From NCBI GenBank assembly GCA_051004675.1, contig JBPCKC010000093.1, positions 1-13,090 of the forward strand: a stretch of DNA of 13,090 nt. The letters are read 5' to 3'. Of the stretch, positions 1 to 6,522 are shown piece by piece. The notes under the pieces were generated by a model. That model searched no databases and was not told where the DNA came from. It saw nothing but the letters and a program-made list of their open reading frames with translations. Numbering within the stretch: position 1 is the stretch's first letter; each line of letters starts with the position of its first letter. This stretch comes from JBDTSW01 sp051004675 (lineage in GTDB: Bacteria > Actinomycetota > Thermoleophilia > Solirubrobacterales > 70-9). The translations under genes were made by a program, and so were the position numbers.

Positions 1-612
1 CTCGACCATTCTCACTGTCACTCCGGCCTCTTCGACCTCGACCACCCTCTCCAGGAGGGCGTCTACGAAGGCGGATGCGAGGCCGGCCTAAGGCTCGTCG
101 AGCAGGAGCACCTGCGGGTCGGTCATCAGGGCGCGGGCCATCGCGACCATCTGCCGCTCGCCGCCGCTCATCGTCCCGGCGTCCTGCGTGCGCCGCTCGC
201 CCAGGCGCGGGAACAGCTCGTACATCCGGTCGCGCTGCTCACGCCACTTGCTGCGATCGAGCGCGCCCATCTCGAGGTTGTCCTCGACGGTCAGCGTCTG
301 GAACACGTTGTCCAGCTGCGGAACGTAGCTCATCCCCAGCCGGGTGCAGTCGTGGGGCTTGCGGTTGGCGATGTCCTGACCGTGGAACGTGACGCTTCCG
401 CTGCGTGGGCGCAGCAGCCCGTAGATCGTCTTGATGAGGGTGGACTTGCCGGCGCCGTTGGGGCCGACGATGGTCACGATCTCACCCTCCTTGACGTTGA
501 TCGAGACCCCGTTGAGGATGTCGACCTCCGGCACGTAGCCGGCGACCAGCCCGTCGGTCTCCAGCAGGACCTTGCCGTTGGCGGCTTCGTGGGCCACGGC
601 CTCAGGTACCAC
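1..612 (-). pseudogene. livF: livF-like branched-chain amino acid ABC transporter ATPase, interrupted by an in-frame TAG and cut by the window edge
   Basis: This is the second ATPase of a LivHMGF-type importer; it would hydrolyse ATP at the inner face of the membrane with LivG. From the GTG at 612 it reads 174 residues with Walker A GPNGAGKST, a Q-loop (SYVPQ), the signature MSGGERQ and Walker B VLLLDEP, then TAG at 90-88. The same frame continues to base 1 with AGLASAFVDALLERVVEVEE and then GVTVRMVE, which is how LivF normally continues after LLLDEPS. The stop therefore replaces the usual D-loop Ser, and TCG to TAG is a single base change. The GTG start overlaps the end of livG by 11 nt; a second GTG five codons downstream is possible. 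The product truncated at TAG would lack the D-loop and the switch His. Nonsense mutation and sequencing error near a contig end are both open. Family call is firm; pseudogene status is less so. Confidence 0.8.
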
Positions 613-1375
613 CCAGGTACGCGTCGATCACGGCCTGGTCATTTCGGACCTCGTCGGGCAGGCCGTCGGCGATCACTCGGCCCTGCGCCATCACCACGAC
701 TCGATCGGAGTGGCCCATGACGACCTCCATGTCGTGCTCGACGAACAGGAAGGTCACCCCGTCCTCGGCGCGCAAGCGCTGCATGTGGTCGAGCAGCCGG
801 CGCCCGAGCGTGGGGTTGATGCCCGCCATCGGCTCGTCGAGCAGCAGAAAGCGGGGCTTCGCCATCAGGGCGCGCGCCAGCTCCAGCAGCTTGCGCTGGC
901 CGCCGGAGAGGGTGCCCGCGTAGCTCTCGGCGAGCTTCGTCAGGCTGAAGACCTCCAAAAGCTCCATCGCCTCGCCGCGGACCTCGTCCTCGCGCGAGCG
1001 CACGGCGCCCGGCCGGAAGAAGACGTTTCGGAGGTGCTCGCCCGGCTGCTCGGGGCCGGCGAGCATCATGTTGTCGAGGACGCTCATCGCCGACAGCGCC
1101 TTGGTGATCTGGAAGGTCCGCACCATGCCCTTGCGCGCGAGCGTGTAGGGCGGGTTGCCGAGCACCTGCTCGCCGCGGAAGCTCGCCCTCCCTCCATCGG
1201 GCTTGTAGAACCCGGTGATGACATTGAAAAACGTCGTCTTGCCGGCGCCGTTGGGGCCGATCAGCGCCGTGATCGAGCCCTCGCCGACGCTCATCGTTGC
1301 GCCGTCGACGGCGCGGATGCCGCCGAAGCGCTTGACCACCCCGCTGGCCTCGAAGATCGCCGCCCGGTCAGTCAC
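602..1375 (-). CDS. livG: Branched-chain amino acid ABC transporter ATP-binding protein LivG
   Basis: This 257-residue cytoplasmic ATPase pairs with LivF to energise uptake of branched-chain or related amino acids through LivH and LivM. It shows Walker A GPNGAGKTT near residue 40, the signature LSGGQRKLLELARALM, Walker B FLLLDEP followed by an intact D-loop MAGINP, and the switch His in FVEHDME. The insert between Walker A and the signature (FYKPDGGRASFRGEQVL onward, about 90 residues) is typical of LivG. Length matches the family. It starts at a GTG that overlaps the last codons of livM by 8 nt, with GAGGAG about 10 nt upstream, and it ends inside the beginning of livF, so translational coupling is likely. 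In contrast to livF, no lesion is visible. Confidence 0.95.
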   Translation of the reverse strand: MTDRAAIFEASGVVKRFGGIRAVDGATMSVGEGSITALIGPNGAGKTTFFNVITGFYKPDGGRASFRGEQVLGNPPYTLARKGMVRTFQITKALSAMSVLDNMMLAGPEQPGEHLRNVFFRPGAVRSREDEVRGEAMELLEVFSLTKLAESYAGTLSGGQRKLLELARALMAKPRFLLLDEPMAGINPTLGRRLLDHMQRLRAEDGVTFLFVEHDMEVVMGHSDRVVVMAQGRVIADGLPDEVRNDQAVIDAYLGGT

Positions 1376-2342
1376 CGAGCACCATCTCCTCGCGCTTCCC
1401 GAAGATCCCCTGCGGGCGCCACGCCATCAGCAGGATGAGGACGAGGCCGAGGATGATGAACCGAAGCGCCGAGATCTTCACCTCGGAGATCGGCAGCTCG
1501 AGAAAGCGCAGGCCTTCGAGCACCGTCTGCAGGATGATCGCCCCCACGGCCACGCCCCAGTAGCTCGCCAGGCCGCCGAGTACCAGCGCGGCGTAGCCCA
1601 GGAAGGTGAAGGTCGGGCTGAACTCGTCCGGCACGACGAAGGCGAGGTTGATCGCTAAAAAGAAGCCCGCGATCGCGCCCAGCGCCGCGGCGATCACCAG
1701 CGATTGGAGCTTGTAGGAGAACGCGTTCTTGCCCAGCGCGCGCGCCGCGTCCTCGTCTTCGCGGACCGCGCGCAACACCCGGCCCCACGGGGTTCGCTGG
1801 ACCCTCGTCATCACCACGATCAGGACGAGCGCCACCGCCCATACCACCAGGAAGAGGGGGAACAGGTTCTCGGGGTTGCTCCACCCAAGCCACTCGAGCC
1901 AGCCCTCCATGGTGTCCGAGACCGAGTCCCACGAGTCGCCGAAGCCGAATATTCCCTGGGCGCCGCCGGTGAGGTCGCGGGCGTTCAGGGCCGTAAGCCG
2001 GATCGCCTCCGAGGCGGCGATCGTCGTGATCGCCAGGTAGTCCGCGCGCAGGCGCAGCGATGGCAGGCCGACCACCAGCCCGAACGCCATCGCGATGAGA
2101 ATCGAGATCGGCAGCGACAACCAGAAGTTGATCCCGGTGTCCACGGTCAGGATGGCCATCGAGTACGCCCCGATGGCCATGAAGGCGGCCTGGCCGAAGT
2201 TGAAGATCCCGGTGAAGCCCACGTTCAGCTGGAGGCCGAGCGTGAAGATCGTGAACGTGCCGGCGAAGATCCCGACCGAGGTCCAGAAGCCGATGCTGGT
2301 GAAGGCCTCGAAGCTGACCGCCAGGGGGAGGAGGTCGCTCAC
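1368..2342 (-). CDS. livM: Branched-chain amino acid ABC transporter permease LivM
   Basis: This 324-residue polytopic membrane permease forms the translocation path together with LivH. I start it at the GTG at 2342, which shares GTGA with the livH stop. A longer open frame extends upstream to 2453, but it lies inside livH and gives a non-family N-terminus. The family-typical region GLQLNVGFTGIFNFGQAAFM is followed by several hydrophobic segments. A cytoplasmic loop (TPWGRVLRAVREDEDAARAL) matches the EAA-like ATPase contact of LivM. The C-terminus MAWRPQGIFGKREE is the RPQG(I/L)FG ending common to LivH/LivM proteins. It is the second gene of the livHMGF operon. Which amino acid or organic acid is carried cannot be told without the binding protein. 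Confidence 0.93.
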   Translation of the reverse strand: MSDLLPLAVSFEAFTSIGFWTSVGIFAGTFTIFTLGLQLNVGFTGIFNFGQAAFMAIGAYSMAILTVDTGINFWLSLPISILIAMAFGLVVGLPSLRLRADYLAITTIAASEAIRLTALNARDLTGGAQGIFGFGDSWDSVSDTMEGWLEWLGWSNPENLFPLFLVVWAVALVLIVVMTRVQRTPWGRVLRAVREDEDAARALGKNAFSYKLQSLVIAAALGAIAGFFLAINLAFVVPDEFSPTFTFLGYAALVLGGLASYWGVAVGAIILQTVLEGLRFLELPISEVKISALRFIILGLVLILLMAWRPQGIFGKREEMVLGD

Positions 2343-3349
2343 ACCGCTCTCGCTTTCCCGAAGATGCCCTGCGGGCGGACGATCAGCACGATGATCAGCA
2401 CCACGAAGCCCACCGCCGGCTTCCAGCCCGCGTCCACGAACAGGGTGGACCACTCGATCACGACGCCGAGCAGGATGCCCCCGACGAGCGCGCCGAACGC
2501 GTCACCGATGCCCCCCACGACCACGGCGGCGAACAGCGGCAGCAGCAGCTCGAAGCCCATCTCCGGCTGCAGCTGGGTCGTCGCCCCGTACAGCACGCCC
2601 GCCAGGCCCGCGAAGGCACCCGCGAACACCCACGTCCAGAGAATCACGCGCGCGGTGTCGATGCCGGTCGTCTCGGCCAGGTCGAGGTTGTCCGAGAGGG
2701 CGCGCATCCGCTTGCCGAGCAAGGAGTAGCGCAGCATCAGCCCCGTGGTCCCCAGGGTCACCACGCCGATCACGATCACGACCGCCTGGGTGCGCCCGAT
2801 CGTGAGGCCCAGGAACTTGATCGTGTCGGTCTTGTTGACCGGAAGGTTTCGCAGTTCGGTCCCGGCGAAGTACTGGATGCCGTAGCGAATCACCAGCGCG
2901 AGCCCAATCGACATCAGGATGAGCTGGAGGATCCCGGCTCCACGAGCGCGCATCGGCGCCCACATCCCCTTCTCGAGTGCGACCCCCAACAGCGCCGTCA
3001 TCGCCATCGCGAACGCGACGCCGAGCACGAACGGCAGGTCCCACGACACACTCACGACGTATGCCATGTACGCGCCGAAGGCAAGAAAGTCGCCGTGCGC
3101 GAAGTTGGTGAGCTTCAAAATGCCGTAGACGAGGGTCAGGCCAACGGCGCCCAGCGCGTAGATCGAGCCGGTCGACAGGCCCGTCAGGCCACGCTGGGCG
3201 ACGTCGTGGAGGCCTTTCGAGGCGATCAAGATCACCACGATCGCGCCGAGGACGGCCAGCGCGACGGCGGCCGGATGCCCGCGTCCGAACTCGCGCAGGC
3301 GCTCGATCCGGGGAACGTCTTCGCCCGAGGGCAGCGTGCCAGCCTCCAT
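2339..3349 (-). CDS. livH: Branched-chain amino acid ABC transporter permease LivH
   Basis: This is the first gene of the transporter operon, coding for a membrane permease of 336 residues that dimerises with LivM. The hallmark stretch GLSTGSIYALGAVGLTLVYG is followed by ILKLTNFAHGDFLAFGAYM, and a loop (RYSLLGKRMRALSDNLDLA) matches the ATPase-contact region of LivH. It ends in RPQGIFGKARAV, like LivM. I chose the ATG at 3349 (MEAGTLPSGED); a TTG four codons upstream at 3361 is the only longer option. There is a hydrophilic N-terminal tail of about 30 residues before the first membrane helix, slightly longer than in the Escherichia coli protein. The stop overlaps the livM start. Upstream, only about 50 nt separate it from the 3' remnant of a dehydrogenase gene on the same strand. 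Confidence 0.94.
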   Translation of the reverse strand: MEAGTLPSGEDVPRIERLREFGRGHPAAVALAVLGAIVVILIASKGLHDVAQRGLTGLSTGSIYALGAVGLTLVYGILKLTNFAHGDFLAFGAYMAYVVSVSWDLPFVLGVAFAMAMTALLGVALEKGMWAPMRARGAGILQLILMSIGLALVIRYGIQYFAGTELRNLPVNKTDTIKFLGLTIGRTQAVVIVIGVVTLGTTGLMLRYSLLGKRMRALSDNLDLAETTGIDTARVILWTWVFAGAFAGLAGVLYGATTQLQPEMGFELLLPLFAAVVVGGIGDAFGALVGGILLGVVIEWSTLFVDAGWKPAVGFVVLIIVLIVRPQGIFGKARAV

Positions 3350-3360
3350 ACCCGCCCGCA

Positions 3361-3389
3361 AACCTACCCTTTTTGGGCGATCGCGAAAA
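3361..3389 (-). promoter_or_regulatory. Possible livH promoter
   Basis: On the minus strand, TAGGTT (3366-3361) lies 11 nt before the livH ATG, with a weak TTTTCG box 17 nt further upstream (3389-3384). The -10 fits the TAnnnT form of GC-rich actinobacteria, but the -35 matches the consensus at only about three positions. If used, it would give a very short or absent leader. The call rests on position and pattern only. Confidence 0.3.
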
Positions 3390-3398
3390 CGACGGGGC

Positions 3399-3680
3399 CT
3401 AGAGCGAGGCCCACACCTCGAGCTTGCGCCCCACCAGCCCGATCACCGAGTCGGTGAACTCCGTAGTGGACGAATGGCCGCCCAGGTCGGACGTGCGGAC
3501 CCCGCTCGCCACGGTCTCCAGCACCGCCTCGTACACGGCGCGCGACGCCGTCTCGGCCCGCTTCGCCACGTCCGCGGCGACGTCGTCGGCGCTGGCGGTC
3601 GTGTCGCCGGCGTAGTGGAGCACCGCCCCCACGGCGAGGATCATCGCCATTGCTTCCACACTCCACGGTGGCAAGCTCAC
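3399..3680 (-). pseudogene. 3' fragment of an isocitrate/isopropylmalate dehydrogenase family gene
   Basis: About 85 codons of the C-terminal end of a decarboxylating beta-hydroxyacid dehydrogenase (isocitrate/isopropylmalate family). Family similarity begins near 3653 with AMAMILAVGAVLHYAG, continues through ETASRAVYEAVLETVASGVR, and reaches the diagnostic TSDLGGHSSTTEFTDSVI; it ends GRKLEVWASL at the TAG at 3399. The intact enzymes have roughly 330-430 residues, so the NAD(P)-binding core and catalytic Asp/Lys/Tyr residues are missing. Upstream, the frame meets a TAG at 3695-3693, and the DNA from about 3664 onward belongs instead to a SnoaL-like gene end on the plus strand, so the break point is visible. 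A possible GTG start exists at 3680, but a stable enzyme is not expected. A matching 5' fragment lies at 6523-6669 on the same strand. Family assignment is confident; the joint origin of the two pieces is inferred. Confidence 0.7.
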
Positions 3681-3741
3681 CCGGGTCGAGTACTACAACG
3701 ACCAGCAGCAGGCCCTCGAAGCCGCCCGGCTGTCGGAGTAG
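3664..3741 (+). pseudogene. 3' remnant of a SnoaL-like (NTF2-fold) gene, left copy
   Basis: The plus-strand frame reads HGGKLTRVEYYND and then QQQALEAARLSE, stopping at TAG 3739-3741. A pattern of the form (D/G)GK-x-x-R-x-E-Y-(F/Y)-x-D followed by ALEAAGL is a common C-terminal beta-strand and tail of SnoaL-like polyketide-cyclase/NTF2-fold proteins. Only about 25 codons remain; further upstream the DNA encodes the dehydrogenase remnant on the opposite strand. The last 31 bp (3712-3742) recur at 6478-6508 with a single mismatch. It is not expected to be expressed as a functional protein. Similarity is judged by eye and the fragment is short. Confidence 0.5.
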
Positions 3742-3742
3742 C
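3712..3742 (+). repeat. 31-bp direct repeat, left copy
   Basis: This is identical to 6478-6508 except for one base (C versus G at the 16th position). The two copies are 2,766 bp apart, in the same orientation, and bracket both secreted RTX-repeat genes. Both encode the tail ALEAA(R/G)LSE plus a TAG stop. Confidence 0.85.
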
Positions 3743-3774
3743 TGACCGCCCGAGACCGCTCGAGCCCAAGGCGC

Positions 3775-5469
3775 CTACGTCGACGTCTGCTTCTCGCAGG
3801 CGACCGCCGAGTCGTTCCCGGCGCCTCCATCGCAGACATCCTTGCCGCGGCCGCCGTCGAGCTTGTCCTTGCCCTCGTCGGCGACGAGGCGGTCGTCGCC
3901 GGAGCCGCCGCAGAGGACGTCGTTGCCCTCGAAGCTACGGTACTTGTCGTCCCCCGCGGATGGCGCAAGGAAGTCGTCGCCGCTGAGCCCACTGGTGTTG
4001 TCGTCGCCGGCCGTGAGGAAGGTGAAGGTCGAGTCGGCGAGCACGCCGCGGCACTTGGTGCGATCGTACGCGCCGGCGTCGCAGCGGCCACCGGCAGGCC
4101 GCTCGGCACCACGTTGATCGCTTCGCTTCGCCGGCCTGCACTCCTTCGTGGGCACCAGGTTGGCGGCGGGGCTCGAGCCCGGGATGGCGAGGGTCGGAGT
4201 CGGACCGCCGTTCGCGATCGGGATCGAGCCGATGTCCGGCACATCGATCACGTCCTTCGCCGCGGCTGCGCCGTGCATGCACCCGCTCGGCGCCGGGTTG
4301 ATCACGTTGTAGCCACGGGTCTTGACCTTGCCACCCGACGCCTGTGAGCAGACCGTGCCCGTCGCGGTGTTGGCGAGGATCGACCCGCCGATCGTCGCGT
4401 TGCCGCCGAGGGCCGCCACGGAAGTCCCGCTCGTCGCTGAGTTGTGCGAGAGCGTGGTCGCGTCGATCCTGACGTTCGCGTCACCGACGCCGAGAAACAC
4501 GCCGCCTCCCGTCGATGCCCTCCCGACAGAACTGGCGGTGTTGTCCGCGATCGTGGCGTTGGAGATGATCACCGTCGGCTGACCCTCCACGTAGATCCCG
4601 CCGCCCTGGCGGACGCTGGTGACGGCGGGACTGTTTGTCGAGGAGAACACTGAGTTGCCGGTGACGGTCGAGCGCCTGAGCTTGAGCTTGGTCCCGCGCG
4701 CCACGATGCCGCCGCCAAGGGCCTGCGAGTCGTTCGCGATCGACTCGTTGTCCTCGACCAGGGAGTCGGTGATGGTTGCGGTGCACCCCGTGGTCACCAG
4801 GATCCCGCCCCCGGCCGCAATCACGTTCGGGAATCCCGTCGAGCTGACGACCGACTGGTTGTCGCGGACGATCGAGTTGCGCAGCTTCAGCTCCGCGTAA
4901 CGGCAGGAGATGCCGCCGCCGAACTGCGCCTTGCCCGACTCGACGATGATGCGGTCAGCCGTGAGGTCGCTTCCGACCATGATCGCGCCCCCGCTCAACA
5001 GGCTCTGCTGATTGCCGGCCACCGTCAGGTCTGCCAGCGTGAACTCCCCGCCCAGGTTCTCGGACGTCTCGAGCACCCGGTCGTCCATCTCAGAATCGAT
5101 GAAGGTCGCCGTTCGGCCGGCGCCGCGAATCGAGAGCGGACCGCCGTTCTCGTCGAGGTCGAGGTCACCGGTGAGGTTCGCGGCTTCGTCGTCACCGCTC
5201 GCCGTCAGCTTGTAGTGCCCGCTGTCGAGGAAGACGTGGTCCTCCTCGCTCGCCGAGCCGGCCGGGCAGTCATCGATCGGGATGTTCTTGTTCGCCGCCT
5301 GCACCGCCTCGCGCAGCGTGCAGTTGTTGTTGGTGGCGATGCCATCGGTGAGGGCGTCGGGCGAGATCGCGACCGCGACCGCGTTCGGCGCCGGAAGCGC
5401 CGAGACCGCCGCCGCCACGAGGACGCCGAACGCGATCCGAGTCCCACCGCCTCTCGACCCTTTCATCAT
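3775..5469 (-). CDS. Secreted beta-helix protein with CSLREA-like N-terminus, choice-of-anchor-Q region and C-terminal calcium-binding repeats
   Basis: A 564-residue exported protein of unknown substrate. Residues 1-34 form a Sec-type signal peptide (basic MMKGSRGGGTR, hydrophobic core, small residues before the cut). CTLREAVQAANKN (50-62) matches the CSLREA domain. Residues about 110-390 carry repeated GGGI/GGAI and N-x-A-x-x-G strands (for example GGGISC, AAGGGILV, LGGGIVA, QGGGIYV), typical of right-handed parallel beta-helices of the polymorphic outer-membrane-repeat or pectate-lyase-like kind. About 413-472 (GPTPTLAIPGSSPA then DQRGAERPAGGRCDAGAYD) is a choice-of-anchor-Q-like module. 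From 473 on are RTX-like nonapeptides such as GGSGDDRLV and GGAGNDSAV that would bind calcium. The start is ATG 5469, with ATG 5466 as alternative; there is no Shine-Dalgarno, but a strong promoter lies 8 nt upstream. It is divergent from another RTX-repeat gene. An adhesin, surface or polysaccharide-binding role is possible but unproven. Confidence 0.9.
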   Translation of the reverse strand: MMKGSRGGGTRIAFGVLVAAAVSALPAPNAVAVAISPDALTDGIATNNNCTLREAVQAANKNIPIDDCPAGSASEEDHVFLDSGHYKLTASGDDEAANLTGDLDLDENGGPLSIRGAGRTATFIDSEMDDRVLETSENLGGEFTLADLTVAGNQQSLLSGGAIMVGSDLTADRIIVESGKAQFGGGISCRYAELKLRNSIVRDNQSVVSSTGFPNVIAAGGGILVTTGCTATITDSLVEDNESIANDSQALGGGIVARGTKLKLRRSTVTGNSVFSSTNSPAVTSVRQGGGIYVEGQPTVIISNATIADNTASSVGRASTGGGVFLGVGDANVRIDATTLSHNSATSGTSVAALGGNATIGGSILANTATGTVCSQASGGKVKTRGYNVINPAPSGCMHGAAAAKDVIDVPDIGSIPIANGGPTPTLAIPGSSPAANLVPTKECRPAKRSDQRGAERPAGGRCDAGAYDRTKCRGVLADSTFTFLTAGDDNTSGLSGDDFLAPSAGDDKYRSFEGNDVLCGGSGDDRLVADEGKDKLDGGRGKDVCDGGAGNDSAVACEKQTST

Positions 5470-5477
5470 GCGTGTTA

Positions 5478-5506
5478 ACAGTAGGCCCTGCCGAACGCAC
5501 GGTCAA
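5478..5506 (-). promoter_or_regulatory. Promoter of the beta-helix gene, probably leaderless
   Basis: On the minus strand, TTGACC (5506-5501) is followed by exactly 17 nt and TACTGT (5483-5478), close to the sigma-70/SigA consensus. Only 8 nt separate the -10 from the ATG at 5469, so the transcript should begin at or almost at the start codon. The absence of a ribosome binding site agrees with this. Confidence 0.65.
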
Positions 5507-5655
5507 GCCGGCCCGAATGCCAAGCAGCTAAGCGGCCGCGGTCTCGAACCTGTAGTCGTCGAGTGGATTTCGCGCCCCGGAGCGCGGCGGCGCATGGCGG
5601 CAGCCCTTTTCGCGGCCACGAGGGAGTCCGGAGCTGGTGGGAGAGGACCATGAAG

Positions 5656-5696
5656 GGCGGCAGCTCCAGCCCTATGGAAAAGGGACGGTATTCCTG
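5656..5696. repeat. Imperfect repeat, copy A
   Basis: Aligns by eye with about 6540-6587, with a 3-nt gap and roughly four of five bases identical. Minus-strand reading gives QEYRPFSIGLELPP here and QEYRPLSINGLTLPP in the other copy; plus-strand reading gives MEKGRYSW and MDRGRYSW. Most differences fall at third codon positions in either frame, so conservation as protein is likely but the coding strand is not settled. Confidence 0.5.
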
Positions 5697-5753
5697 GAAG
5701 CCGTGGCGCTGCGGCCCGGGGCGCTGAGCGCGATACTGCGCGGGTGATGTCCC

Positions 5754-5782
5754 TTGACACCACCGCACGGGCGTGGGACAGT
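5754..5782 (+). promoter_or_regulatory. Promoter of the RTX-repeat gene
   Basis: A perfect TTGACA (5754-5759) is followed by 17 nt and GACAGT (5777-5782), a one-base departure from the TAnnnT form. Transcription would begin near 5789, giving a leader of about 60 nt with AAGAGGA before the ATG at 5851. Confidence 0.55.
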
Positions 5783-5850
5783 CCGAGCTCGCTGACGGGG
5801 GCTAGATGGGAGGGGCTGCCTTGCTCGCAGGTATCACCAAGAGGACGTCG

Positions 5851-6465
5851 ATGAACGAGGGTAAGACCAAGGTTGCACTGGCGGCCGCACTGGCGACCGG
5901 GGCGATGGCGCTCTGCGCGGCGGTGGCGCTGGCGGCGACCATCAGCTGCGGCGGTGACGGACCCCGCTGTGAGGGCACCAACCAGCCGGACGAGATCGAC
6001 GGCACCAGGAGTCACGACGAGATCTTCGCCAAGGGCGGCGCTGACGACGTCTACGGGCGCGGCGGCAGTGACACGTACCACGGCGGCTCCAGCCCGGACT
6101 ACTTCGACGACTTCAGCAGGAATGGCGACGGCAGAGACGTGATGTTCGGCAACGACGCCGGCGACGAGATGGTGGGAGGCCCAAGGGGCGATGAGATCTC
6201 CGGTGGCCAGGGGGATGACGGTTTTCTCTACGGCGGCGAGGGTTCCGACACGATCCGTGGCCAGGGAGGCGACGACACCATGCAGGGCGACCAAGGGGAC
6301 GACACCCTGCGCGGCGGGAGTGGCAACGACACCATCGATGCCGCCGCTAACGAGTCGTTCGAAGGCAGCGACATCGTCGCCTGCGGCAGGGGCAGAAACG
6401 ACTCCGCCATCGTCAACACGGACGACGTAGTCAGGCGCTGCGAAAACGTGACCGTCGTCCCGTAG
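5851..6465 (+). CDS. Secreted calcium-binding protein with RTX (haemolysin-type) nonapeptide repeats
   Basis: A 204-residue protein. Residues 1-28 (MNEGKTKVALAAALATG, then AMALCAAVALA) form a Sec signal peptide. The body is a run of RTX-type repeats: GRGGSDTYHGG, GGPRGDEISGGQGDDGFLYG, GGEGSDTIRGQGGDDTMQG and GGSGNDTIDA, matching GGxGxDxUx, which winds into a calcium-loaded parallel beta-roll. It ends in a cysteine-containing cap (DVVRRCENVTVVP) like the ending of many actinobacterial proteins of this class. I chose ATG 5851 because AGAGGA lies five nt upstream and it gives a clean signal peptide; ATG 5806 would add 15 residues and hide it. No enzymatic domain is seen, so its role is probably structural or surface-related. 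It is divergent from the beta-helix gene, which also ends in RTX repeats. Its stop is followed almost at once by the right SnoaL-like remnant. Confidence 0.88.
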   Translation: MNEGKTKVALAAALATGAMALCAAVALAATISCGGDGPRCEGTNQPDEIDGTRSHDEIFAKGGADDVYGRGGSDTYHGGSSPDYFDDFSRNGDGRDVMFGNDAGDEMVGGPRGDEISGGQGDDGFLYGGEGSDTIRGQGGDDTMQGDQGDDTLRGGSGNDTIDAAANESFEGSDIVACGRGRNDSAIVNTDDVVRRCENVTVVP

Positions 6466-6468
6466 CGG

Positions 6469-6507
6469 CACCTCGAAGCCCTCGAAGCCGCCGGGCTGTC
6501 GGAGTAG
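6469..6507 (+). pseudogene. 3' remnant of a SnoaL-like gene, right copy
   Basis: Immediately after the RTX gene the plus strand reads HLEALEAAGLSE and stops at TAG 6505-6507, the same tail as the remnant at 3664-3741. Only about 12 codons survive. Its last part lies in the 31-bp direct repeat. The assignment depends on similarity to the longer left copy. Confidence 0.4.
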
Positions 6508-6508
6508 C
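6478..6508 (+). repeat. 31-bp direct repeat, right copy
   Basis: Matches 3712-3742 in the same orientation with one mismatch. It lies 32 nt before copy B of the other imperfect repeat. Confidence 0.85.
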
Positions 6509-6522
6509 CGCGCGCTCACTTT

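Larger units (their letters stand above)
5470..5850. other. Divergent intergenic region between the two secreted-protein genes
   Basis: This 381-nt stretch holds the two outward-facing promoters (5478-5506 minus, 5754-5782 plus) and, at 5656-5696, one copy of an imperfect repeat also found near 6540-6587. A 25-codon plus-strand frame at 5650-5727 (begins MKGGSSSPMEKGRYSW) has GGGAG six nt before its ATG, but nothing else supports it as a gene. On the minus strand a short frame ending at TAG 5530-5528 reads NPLDDYRFETAAA, which resembles a protein tail, without an identifiable family. The stretch may be a patchwork of gene remnants. Confidence 0.5.

Noticed and set aside
88..90. Possible stop-codon readthrough or TAG recoding in livF
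   Set aside because: TAG ends other genes here (murA, RTX gene, hydrolase), and no recoding signal was recognised; nonsense change or sequence error is simpler.
5535..5560. GGTTCGAGACC on the minus strand, resembling a tRNA T-loop
   Set aside because: Only two base pairs flank the loop, and no acceptor, D or anticodon stems can be formed around it.
5650..5727. 25-codon plus-strand frame with a good Shine-Dalgarno
   Set aside because: It overlaps imperfect repeat copy A, and copy B does not preserve a start or equal length; support is too weak for a gene.
5503..6519. 338-codon minus-strand frame opposite the RTX-repeat gene
   Set aside because: It is the antisense of GGxGxDxUx repeats (Val/Ala-rich) with no family features, and the plus strand has a signal peptide and promoter.
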